A stretch of DNA of 64,000 bases, taken from contig QANZ01011162.1 of assembly GCA_003254925.1 (NCBI GenBank), positions 133,607 through 197,606 of the forward strand, written 5' to 3'. This DNA is from Chamaecrista fasciculata (taxonomy: Eukaryota; Streptophyta; Magnoliopsida; Fabales; Fabaceae). Shown piece after piece: positions 36,801 through 47,200 of the stretch. A model generated the notes under the pieces. That model saw only the letters and a list, made by a program, of their open reading frames with translations. It ran no database searches and was not told where the DNA came from. Position 1 is the first letter of the stretch; each line of letters begins with the position of its first letter. The position numbers and the translations under genes were made by a program.

Positions 36801-38005
36801 TAAACCTATTTTTTAGGGACTAACTTTTAGGGACACAAGGACTAAAATGTATTAGATCCAGGACTTACAAGGATTCAAGAGTATAAACTAAATTTTTAGA
36901 GATTGAATTGTTAATTCGAGTATCTTTCAGGGATCAATTTATATGTTGAATTTTGTTTTTTGGTTTACACTTTACACAATGCATTCATTTCTAGGAAAAG
37001 TACAATCTTTGTCATGTTTTAACAATGTTACAGTTGTCTGTTTATAGAGGTAGAAGTGGCATTCAATCCCTGATGAAAAGTAATGCTAAGAAAATTGCTG
37101 AGCAAGATGAATCAGTACTTGTGAACTCAGGAATTCCTTACACCATAATTAGGGCTGGCCTATTACAAGATACTCCTGGCGGGAAGCAAGGTTTTAGCTT
37201 TGAAGAGGTACAAACATTGATGTTTTCTTTTAATGAACAGTAAGAATTGAAACTGAAGGAATGCTTCAAGGAATGATCAAAGTTAAGTTTAAATGCATAA
37301 TGATTAATGAATATTGAAAGAATTGGCAAGTGCATACTTGCATGATTCATCCTACTTCACTTCAAATTAAAATCTACCATATTATATAAGTTTTGCAATA
37401 TTCTGGTGTTTGTTGTGAGGTTTTTCAGCGACATATGAAGCAACTTTTTCTAAAGAGCCTATAGTATTATAATGTTGAGTTGCCAAAACATTAGAAGACA
37501 TTAAAAAGAAAAGCGATTAATCATTGTTGCCGATGGTAGATACCTTAGTAACGCTTAGTTACCCAAAAAAAAATTATTGTTTCTAAACTTTTGTCCTCTA
37601 TAATATGGCAGTTGCGACTACTGATTTGATAGGAATAGAACTGTTGAAGTACAAATCTGTTAAAGTAGTTAAAATATTCTTAATGGACAGTGGATTTATT
37701 CTCATTTTTCTGGCCCATCAATAATTTCTCTCTCACTCTTTCTCTATCACTTCATCTACTTTATCATACTCATACTTCAGTTTCTCCACTTCCTAATTTA
37801 ACTTGTGCTGAATTCATTGGAGCAGGGTTGTGCAGGTAGAGGAAATCTTAGTAAAGAAGATGCTGCATTTGTGTGTGTTGAAGCATTGAATTGTGTGCCA
37901 CAATCTGGATTCATATTTGAGGTGGTGAATGGGGATAACAAGGTTTCAGATTGGAAAGAATGCTTGAGTGGATTGATGGAAAAAGCAAATCAAAAGCCTC
38001 AATGA
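33894..38005 (+). CDS. NAD(P)-binding Rossmann-fold protein, probably plastid
   Basis: Eight exons: 33894-34080, 34185-34271, 34955-35010, 35585-35680, 35790-35867, 36597-36659, 37034-37207, 37826-38005. They total 921 nt, or 306 aa, all GT-AG with matching phases. The first about 45 residues are Ser/Leu-rich and then basic (MASASSSLSSTLLLQISL), typical of a chloroplast transit peptide. A beta-strand/turn/helix VLVTDGDSEMGQMVILSLIV near residues 98-117 is the dinucleotide-binding start of an atypical SDR (NmrA-like), followed by VKALVKDKRVALEAFGSYVE. Later segments (GVQHVILLS, IPYTIIRAGLL) match the same family. The reaction is unknown to me. An in-frame ATG at 33867 would add nine residues; I prefer 33894 because transit peptides usually begin MA. 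Closest by memory is Arabidopsis At1g72640. Confidence 0.87.
34434..34732. repeat. Dispersed repeat in intron 2 of the Rossmann gene
   Basis: It shares order and wording with 56246-56540: 'aggggcttggcgtgcc', 'ggtttaaagttaaagatta', 'ggaccaatttgaaatttcc', 'gaatgaacgtggg' and a final 'gtggagccatata'. No terminal inverted repeats seen. The element class is unknown. Confidence 0.55.
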
Positions 38006-39639
38006 ACTTTAACAACCACATAGATTGATGTACAACTATATTTATTGCTCATGCATGGGATGGGAGTAATGGTCTCAAAAGTCATGAGTAGAAAAGTTAG
38101 GGTCATTTTGCTTCAGCCCTTTTTTTATTTTCATTTTCATTAAAAATGGAGGATATGAATGAGTTTGGTGTAATTTAGTTGAAAACATTTTTTAGAAAAA
38201 ATAAAAAAAATGTTAAAAAGACTCTTTCAGTATTTCTTTTATTACAAAATAATTAGTGGCAATTTTTAAAATTTTCGTCAAACTAAAATAAAATTTAGAG
38301 TCGTTTAAGTTCATTTAGTTTAAAAATAAATATGAAAGAGATTTTGATTTCATATAAGAAATAGAATTTTTAAATATTAAAAAACTTAAAGATAGAAACG
38401 GATTTTTAGAAATAAAATTAAAAGTTAAAGTTATTTAGCTAAGCTCAATACATCCCAATTTTTCTGCTCGTTGGCTTCAGACAAGAATCCAATGGAATAC
38501 TTGAAGGTTATTACAGTTTTAAGGACAACTTAGGTGTGAATTAATTATAACTTCAGTAAAGGAATACTTCATTCCAATTATAACAAAAAAGTAAACATGT
38601 TAATTGTCACACGGACACGGACACAAATACGTCAAATTCTTAAAATTATGCGATACGACACGACATATATTAATGAAAATTTTAAAAATTACAATATTTA
38701 TTCAAAATATATATCATATGTGTTACTATTTTATATTATTTGTCATGTTAAAATCACAAAAAATTAATTTTATATTTTGAAACTTATAAATGTGTTGTAT
38801 AGGTGTCGGAAATCTAATATTCCTTTAGAAAGTAATTTGTAACAAAATATGAGAAGGTGTTTTTGTAATATTCTTTTGATAATCAGACCAATAACAGAGA
38901 TAATAATGTGAGAGATTGACATGAGTGTGTGTACCTGTGATAAGACATGAATATATATATATATATATTCAAATGAAAGAGCTATGATTTTATTATAGTA
39001 ATATATGTTAAGTTATTAGTAAGTGAAGTTATATTATCAATAATATATATTATCAATGGGCTAAAGGGTCTTATTTTGTAACAAGCCTCTTTCCAAAAAA
39101 AATAAAGAAATTAATCATAACCCACCAAATGATAATGAAGCAGGCAGAGCAATTGAATCAGTATCCAGCACATACTATTCCAGAAACTGGTATGATCTTT
39201 GAATTTCAAGCTTTGAGAATTTGATCAAATGATAACAAGGAATTACAATATCATCATCATCATAGTCCTTAAAATAATGTTATTTTTGGAGACTAGAAGG
39301 CTCAAGTCTAACATGAAGCAAACATGGAGATAGCCAGTGTCATGAGATTTCATCAATCAAATTCGAGTAAACATACTGTTTTATCAATCCTTGAAAGTCT
39401 AATTCACACAATTTAGTCATTGAAATCCATGGAGACAATACAATTGTAAGGCCAAAATGACTAAAATATATTAGATACATGACTTTCAGAAATTAAAGAG
39501 TGTAAATTAGACTTTCAAGAATTGAGGGGTTAATATCTTTCAGAGACTACTTTATATGTTTACTCATACAATTCAATAGAAAAATGTGAAAATGTAATTT
39601 CCATTGCCTAGTATGAAAGCTCAAACTCAGATTTCAGTG
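38006..39639. other. Convergent flank between the Rossmann gene and ELF4-like gene
   Basis: The two genes are tail to tail, so both 3' untranslated regions lie at the edges. A diverged fragment of the cgacacgacac fold-back family occupies about 38605-38820 (relative of 52234-52595). An old palindromic repeat of the 'tcaatccttgaaag' type lies at about 39380-39560. Otherwise AT-rich. Confidence 0.4.
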
Positions 39640-39990
39640 TTAGCTGTTTCTAATTCTCTTCTGGTTTACTTTTCCATCAGATTTCAGAGTCCCACTGGAG
39701 TCTCCTTCTGATGAAGCTTCTCTAGATTTGATACAAGAACTGGAAAGATCAGCATAGAGATCAACCACCCTTCTGATATTGTTATTCAGCTCCCGGATCA
39801 AACCCACGTTCCGGCTCAGATTATCCGGCATTTTTGATTCGTGGTTTTGATTAATCTCATTGATTAGCAGCCTGTTTTGGTCCAAAATGTCCTGAGCTTG
39901 CAATAAGTTCTTCTGAAATGCCTGAAAGGTTCTGCTGTCCACTTGGGCTGTTGTTGTGTTACCAAATTCTCCAAATAGATCACCTTCCAT
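39640..39990 (-). CDS. EFL: ELF4-like protein (DUF1313), circadian clock
   Basis: An uninterrupted 116-residue ORF, MEGDLFGEFGNTTTAQVDSR to the end. It covers the full small ELF4 domain: TFQAFQKNLLQAQDILDQNR, then INEINQNHESKMPDNLSRNV, GLIRELNNNIRRVVDLYADL and SSSCI, with a Ser/Lys-rich tail. Length matches the ELF4-like paralogues of about 110-120 aa. ELF4 proteins are alpha-helical nuclear scaffolds; ELF4 itself joins ELF3 and LUX in the Evening Complex that represses clock and growth genes. Which EFL paralogue this is needs a tree; by neighbourhood it should be the EFL2/EFL4 (At1g72630/At1g17455) type. A single coding exon is normal for this family. Confidence 0.92.
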   Translation of the reverse strand: MEGDLFGEFGNTTTAQVDSRTFQAFQKNLLQAQDILDQNRLLINEINQNHESKMPDNLSRNVGLIRELNNNIRRVVDLYADLSSSCIKSREASSEGDSSGTLKSDGKVNQKRIRNS

Positions 39991-40158
39991 TCCAATATTT
40001 TACTTTACACTTTAAATATCAATGGGGCCTGCATTAATGGAAGTAGAAAATATGACCAAACAGAAGAAAGAGATTCCATGCAATAATCATCAAATATAGG
40101 TAAATGGCAACTAGATTACTCAATTACAAAGAGAAAAACTAATAAAAATTTTGGAATC

Positions 40159-40205
40159 ATTACCAACATACTCTATTTAGAAAAAATTTAGAGTATGTTG
40201 GTAAT
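40159..40205. repeat. Perfect 17-bp inverted repeat, 13-nt loop
   Basis: ATTACCAACATACTCTA at 40159-40175 is followed by its exact complement at 40189-40205. It lies about 170-215 bp upstream of the ELF4-like start codon. Confidence 0.8.
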
Positions 40206-40210
40206 AAAAA

Positions 40211-40302
40211 TTCTGAAAAGTGTATCTAACATGCCTACTCATGTATCTAACATGCCTAATCATCAAAATCATGAGTAGGCATGTTAGATACACTTTTCAG
40301 AA
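40211..40302. repeat. Perfect 32-bp inverted repeat, 28-nt loop
   Basis: The arm 40211-40242 (beginning TTCTGAAAAGTGTATCTAAC) is exactly complementary to 40271-40302. The loop begins with a further direct copy of part of the arm (GTATCTAACATGCCTA, 40243-40258). It stands immediately beyond the 17-bp inverted repeat, so the two could form adjacent hairpins in DNA or in a leader transcript of the ELF4-like gene. Confidence 0.8.
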
Positions 40303-42082
40303 GAATCCTGATCAAATTGTTCCATCACCAATTACTTGTGTTTTGCTATGAACATGAATTTTTAGCTATGAACATAGATACTGGCACGGGCACGACACAT
40401 GTCATATGTGGTGATCTGTTCTATTTTTTTGTCGCCAACAAAAATAATTTTAAATTTTGAAACTTATAAACATGTGTCGAGCACTTGTCATTCTGTGTCC
40501 AATAACGACTCACTCAACATGAAGTGTCTTACTTTTTAGGTTTTTGGTATGTTGGGTTTACCTAAAAATCTCAGTGCACTTTTATCAAGCAAAGGGCAAG
40601 AAGGGTTTACATCAGGCAGAACAATTTTTTTTTTTTTTTTGTGACCCAAAAGCAAGACTCTTTTCCAAAAGGAAGAAACTATGTTTTTTCTTTAGCTGCT
40701 GCTTCCTTCAAGCTACTTCCCAAGAAGTAGGAATCCCAAAAAGCCAGTGAGATAAACCAACTTACATTGTTTTCTCAGAAAATAGAGTGTGTTAAATTCT
40801 GGTGAAGTGAAAGGAAAAAAGATTTTGAGGAGATGCAACTATGATATTACAAAGTAAAAATGCATAAAAAGAAAAAAAAAAACCATCAACCCAGAAAACT
40901 TAGAACTCACAAGCAGTCCAAAGAAATCATATAATAATAAATAAATAAGGAAACATACATCTTTAAATCCCTTAGAAGCATTTTATCATATTTACCTTGA
41001 CCACATGGACCATCCCAGATGTAGCCTGTAGGAGAAAAAAAACTGGGAAATTTCCGGGAAAGTTGAATTTTCCGAGAAAGTTGGGGAAAAGGAAAATCGA
41101 ATATCCGCCTCAGCGACGAGGCCCTGTAATCATGGAAAACACAGATTCAGAAAAAAAGAAAACAACCAAAAGAAAATAGAAATTATGAAGAACTCTCTCT
41201 CTCTCTCTCTTTCCTGAAAGATGAAAATTTTGAAATCCTAATATGCTTTATGCTCTAAGGAGACAGATTTTCTTGCTATGTGAACAGCATACGGATGTGG
41301 GGTTTGAAAGAAGAAGAAGAAGAAGGAGAAAGACGAAATCTTGGCCGTTGGATTGGGATTTGGATCTGTGGATTTGGAGGAATGGATGAGATTATAATTA
41401 TCGCCTTGGGTCAGCAAAAAAATTACATACATACAGACACAGCTTTCTCAAATTTTGTCTAAGAAAAGAAAAAGAAATAAAGAAAATCTATTTTGGAAAC
41501 ATAAAATAAGATTACTTTTTTTTTTTGAGAAAAAATAAAATAAGATTACTTGCATCTTGGAGCCTTTTGCATTGTAATTATTGTATGGAATAGAATAATG
41601 TGCCATGATCAAGTTCAGGCACTTGGTGACTTGGAATTCATCTCTCAATGGATTGCTGCATAATTGCAATTATAAAATTTTATTTTTATAATATCAAACT
41701 ATTTATTACTTATTCAACTCTATATTAATGTAATTTAAAAAACAATAAAAGTTTTGATTCTTGAATACATTAAAATGGTATCTAAATGTAACTAACCTAT
41801 ATCAAGTTTCCTATTGCCAAGATGATTTTTTAATGAAAAAGATTTGGCTAATTTTTTTCTTGAATATTGGTGATCAACTTTATCAATATTAAATATATAT
41901 TTTCTCATTAACTATACAATCACATATTTTATCTTATTTCTAATAATAATAATAAACTTAATAATGAATATATAAAAAATTTTATTCAAATCCAATCCTT
42001 TACTAATACATTATATTTGAAGTATGTGCTAAATATACTTTTTTAAATACATCAATGATAAAAGCTTTAACACATCTGAATT

Positions 42083-42118
<36 letters not shown>

Positions 42119-42425
42119 ATAGAAAAAATGGTTAGAGAAAACAAATTAGAAGTCAAAAGTTATTGTGTTGTAACTTACAAGTTGTAATAAAATAGAAACC
42201 ACTAGTACATACAAAATTGAGTCAAATAACATTTATGATAAACCACAATATAAAAGAAAGACAAATTGTATTTTTTATCTCTTATATTTTTTGGTAAGTT
42301 TTATTTTAATTCTTTGTTCATTTATTTTTGTAATTTTATTCCTATAAACTTTTCAAAAGTTTTTTTTTTCACTCTCAACTCGTCTCTACTACTTTTTTTT
42401 TTTTTTCTGTTGCACATTTTAAATT
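40303..42425. other. ELF4-like upstream region and AT-rich intergenic DNA
   Basis: 40378-40505 holds a deleted fragment of the cgacacgacac fold-back family (relative of 52234-52595). A (CT)n tract at 41193-41211 and the more GC-balanced stretch 41000-41380 may be the ELF4-like leader or core promoter on the minus strand. 41460-42425 is AT-rich with a (TA)n run near 42088-42112. No coding sequence recognised. Confidence 0.4.
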
Positions 42426-42698
42426 TCAAGTCACGTGCCAATTCAAAATACGTAAGCCGCTTTTCTCTTCTCCTCTTAACCCTAATACCGCCGCATCAAA
42501 TTTTCTCATCTCCTCCCCCCTAAATTCTTCTTCTTCTTCTTCTTCTGTAGAAACGTTGTGAAGAACATTGACTACCAAGTCTTCTCCTCCTCCTCCTCCG
42601 TCGCTTCCCTAAACGACGCCATTTTGCTTGATCGTCAGACCTTCCGGCATGAGGGGTATTATTTCCGCTCAACTAGACCTTCGATACAAAGCTTAAAG
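42426..42698 (+). promoter_or_regulatory. Promoter and possible first exon of an unidentified gene
   Basis: In order: a G-box CACGTG (42432-42437), a telo-box AACCCTAA (42478-42485), a CT/CTT-rich leader (about 42500-42545) and a GC-richer stretch ending at a good donor, AAAG|GTGATT (42698/42699). Telo-boxes in this position are typical of ribosomal-protein and translation genes. The only ATG (42649) opens a frame that stops just before the donor, so this may be non-coding leader. The following intron would run into the N gap at 43002, and no downstream coding exon is visible. Confidence 0.4.
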
Positions 42699-43001
42699 GT
42701 GATTCTTGATTTTATGAGTTTCCATTTCAAGTTCAAATTTGTGAAATTTCATATCGTTTTTGTATTCAAATGTTTGTTGGTTGTTTTAGTGTTTCTCAGT
42801 GAATCCATTGCAAAATGATTACTCTTTATTTTTAAACTTATTTTAGGGTTTGATTTAACTTAATTTATTGACGATTTCAATTAGATAGAAGAGTAATTCA
42901 TTTCATTTGAATATATATATATATAATCAATTTTGTTCATTTGATTTTGAAATCAATAGTTCACTTTTGAAACCAAACTTGATTGCTGATGATTTTAATT
43001 G

Positions 43002-43062
43002 NNNNNNNNNNNNNNNNNNNNNNNNNNNNNNNNNNNNNNNNNNNNNNNNNNNNNNNNNNNNN
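43002..43062. other. Assembly gap (61 N)
   Basis: A run of undetermined bases. The sequence on either side is AT-rich and does not overlap visibly. Missing exons of the putative gene at 42426 could lie here if the true gap is longer than drawn. Confidence 0.99.
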
Positions 43063-44250
43063 TTTTTTTATAAATTATATTTAATACAAAATCTCACGGA
43101 TAAATTTTTAGGCTACACGGAGCCCACAGGACTACATATTTTTTTGGCCATTCACAGGACTACATAACATAGAAGAATTCAAACCTCTGAGCATAGAAAC
43201 AAATTAATATATTCTTCTAATCAACGCACACAAAAGAATATCAATCAAATTCTCAAAACAACCCCCAAGATACAGATCTTGATGAATATAAATAAAATTA
43301 GAAGGTTCAAATCTCTGTCACAACAAAAAAATCAATGAAACTTCACTTAACAAATCTAAAATTAGAGATGCACTTTGATGAAGCAAGAAGGAAATTTTCA
43401 CAGAAGACTCTTATCCTCTCAGAAAGATAAGTTCAAAAGGAAATGGATGACAGCTTCCAGCAAAAGAAGCAATAAATAAATAATTGGCTTCAATACAAAT
43501 TGAATTACCAAATACATGAACCCAATATAAAAAATTAAAAAAGAACTAAAAATCAAACACAACTCATGGCCAAAAAGGTAAAATATCCCAACACAATTGT
43601 TTCAACTATCAACAATATTAACAATGATGTTGGGAAAGGTTAAGCAAGTAGCATTTCTCATGTTAAGATAATAAGATTCCACCTAGATTTCATTTATGAA
43701 AAAAAGTAAAGTAATACAAGCAAAATGTAATTGAAGAAATCAGAAGCCCCTATATTATCTTTCTTTTCCTTCGGAAGAGATTCACTTCTTTTTGGTGAAA
43801 AACAATGAAACAAATTATTTGCTAAAACAATGTGAATACAAGTATGTACAAGTCAGTTAACACCACATTGCCTAACTTTTTTTGGCCAAAACATTGCCTA
43901 ACTTCATTTTGATACAAAATTGAGTGTTCCCCACCTTCAAGCAGTTGGTATCATTTTCCACTTGGACATGATGATGGGTTGATATATGTCATCAGTCTTC
44001 CCAAGCACATCTTATCTTGCATGCATTAAATCATCAGAAGCATTCGTCAGGCGTCAGATTTGAGCACAATGCATGCTGCTCCATCTTTCTTCCATGCCAG
44101 AGCATCTTAGTCCATAGAACTCAGGCAGGACTGAAACCTCCAAGAGTCCACAAGCTCTCTCAGCAGTGGGAGATCACATAATTCAGAGATAAAACAGACA
44201 GCCTTTGAAGCTCCCTTTAAGATGCAAGACAGTCTACCCACAAACATTGA
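43063..44250. other. Helicase 3' flank and gene-free DNA
   Basis: The part next to 44250 is the 3' untranslated region of the minus-strand helicase. The rest is AT-rich, with a small tandem phrase 'acaggactacata' at about 43126 and 43154. Nothing else supportable. Confidence 0.4.
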
Positions 44251-47200
44251 CTAGACATCTCTCTTTCCAACAGTTCCAGCTGAATTCTGCTTCTTCTGAA
44301 TGCCATACTGCCAGGCATCTCTGGATTTATCACCTACACGATCAAAATCATTCAATGAATTCTCCATTGAATACCTCATCGAACGATGATTCCCATTTCT
44401 TGAGCTTAGAGGAGTCATCATCTTCTCATCATCTTCGGATGGTGTTCCTGACCTGGATTCCATATGCATGTCCATTGATCTATATCTTGGTCCAGCTGAT
44501 CTCAAGCCTCTCATATTTGAGGAAACCTTACCAGGTGAAGGTGCGTAAGTTCCCTTGGACACAAGAAAGTCCTTGGGAAGAGAGTCCATGTCCATGTAGC
44601 AATTTCTGGCTTTTGCATCAGTAATCAATGCAGCCCAATCATCAGATTGCACCAGAGCATTGGCGTTTCCCATAACCTGTCAATGATAAAAAACAATTAG
44701 CAATCGTGCCTTTCTTGGCTATGTAAATGCAAACATAAATTTAATGCTAAAGGTGCATTTGAAAGTGAATCATACCCAAAGGGCCCTTCTCGCACGGGTA
44801 AGGGCAACATTCATTCGACGAATATCCGCAACAAAGCCAACCCCATGATTAGATGCACGAACACAAGACATTATAATGACATCACGTTCTTGACCTTGGT
44901 AAGCATCCACGGTATTGATATATAGATCCTTCCCTTCCTCCGAGTTTAGTACTTCCTCAAACTCCCGCTGGAGGCATTTTAACTGCAGCTTGTATGGAGT
45001 GATGATGCCAACCGATATCTTTCCAATACCAGAAGATTTCAGTGCTTTCTGAAGATGCTCATACAAACGGAGGCAAAATTGTGCTTCATGCGTGTTTTGA
45101 AATGACACAGATCCACCCCGATGAGACTCTCGCCCATGTCTGATATCATAAAATATGTAAGGTCTAAGTAAAGGATCCTTGTAGTATACCTCGTCAGGCA
45201 ATTTAACAACGCTTTCGCTGTCAGTAAGACGCCCTTGGTAAAAGTACCTAGAAGGGAAATCCCGGATTTGAGGATGCATTCTATACTGCACAGACAACAG
45301 CATTGTCGGGCATCCTGCTTGTTGAAACCTTTCAAAAAGACTCCTACTATACATCAACGTTCCTGCTGCCTTGCTAATAACTGTAGCAGGGAGCTGCTGA
45401 GGATCCCCAACAAGAACACACCTTGCTGCACCAAGAGAGAGGGGAGGAAGAACTGCCACTTCACTAGCTTGGGCTGCTTCATCAATGACTACCATATCGA
45501 AACCATGGGTAAGACGAGAGAACAACTTGCGGCCACTACTAGAGACAGTAGTGAAAACTATCTCAGCCTCATTGGCAAAACTGGCTTCAAGATTAGCACG
45601 AGCCTCTTCCAAATTGAAATTATTACCTGGTCGGAACCTACTTTCTAAAATGATGAGGCGAGACATCTCAACCAGAATCTTATCCCTGTTTTCAACCACT
45701 GCTGCAAGGTTTTGAAGAAGTGCATCTCGATTCTGATCACGAGCAACAAGAAGGTCAGGGTCAACACCAACAGATCCCTGAGAGCGAACAGCAGCAGCAG
45801 CAACAGTTAGTTCTCTTTGAAGAGAAGTTATCTGCTGAGACAACTGTGCCTCCCGAGTCTTTAACTGGTGCATCCATCCTAGAACTTCTTCCCGACTCTT
45901 GACAAGCAGCTGTTCAGTTCTCCGCTCAACCGAAACTGCCTGGGCAGCACGTGTCTGAGAATCAACCCCCACTCGTGCAACATCAGGCCGATAAACTTTC
46001 ATCTCTCCATCAATAAATCCACGGTCAAGACAACGCGAAAGAAGCTCATCAGTAGCAGCATTTGAAGGAGCACAAACTAGCATTCTAGGTTTTGGACAAA
46101 GTTTGGGTAGAGTGCGAAAGAGATTCTGGTCCATGTTTTGAAGAACTTGATCAATTGATCCCACAGCAACATTCTCTGAACTGCTCTCATTAGGTTGCTT
46201 GTAACTTTCAGGGGCTAGTTTCTTGAGCAAAGAATTGTAGTAGTGTTGATACTGCACCAAGTGAATAACATTCAGCATGCCCCAAACTGTATGTGTCTTT
46301 CCGGTTCCTGGTGGTCCTTGAACAAGGGTAAAGGGCCAAGGATCTTGCCTCTTTGTTGTCCCACTACTGGTACCGGCAGCTGTATGCATTGCTGCCCATT
46401 TGATTGCTGCCAACTGAGGTTCATTGAAAGTCCTGTGCAGATGCTCAACAAAATTCTGTGTGAAGCATTCAGGCATGGCTGGTGACTGTTGCTCATATTT
46501 TGGAAAATGTTCAGGACTAGGCTGAAGGATTGCAGTCTGCATCTGTGAAGAAAAAAAAGGGAAAGAGAAATCAGACAGGATTGCGAAACCCTAACAACTA
46601 GATAGCAGAACAATGTCAGTATATACCTGGAGAGTTAATCGACGAAATGCATGCAAAGCAATATACTCCCTCTGAGTGGTAGCAAGAGAACCAAGTACAG
46701 TGAGAAACCATGTACTTCCGACTTGAAGTTTCCTAATGATATGATCACCATCCAACCTGCCAGAAAGATCAAGCTTAATTAGATATATATACCTATCACC
46801 ACCAACCATCAAATCTATATGATGGAAGAAACCAAATGAACATTTGCCTGCTTGAGTCATAAGAGTCCCCAACATAATAATGGAGAATTGCACCAGGAGG
46901 ATCACGGGTATCAAGAGGTATGTGTCGCCTAACAGTACCCACCACACGCCCTGCAATCTCTGACTCTGGATCATCTTGGGCAAAAGATGCACTGTTTCGC
47001 TTGGATCTGACTGCTCAACAAAATGAAACAATTAAATTATTGAACTTAGAAACTCATATCTACATATGAACTTAGAAAATAATATCTATATATCTATATA
47101 TATAAGTATGGAAATCAACCTGAGCCAGGCCTAGGAGATGAGAGGATTGCGACATCACCCTCCTTAAATGCCCATTTAAAGTCATGCACCGGAAGGACTT

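Noticed and set aside
42558-42818. 86-residue ORF in the putative first exon at 42.6 kb
   Set aside because: It lacks an ATG in a sensible context, runs across a good splice donor at 42699 and has no recognisable domain.
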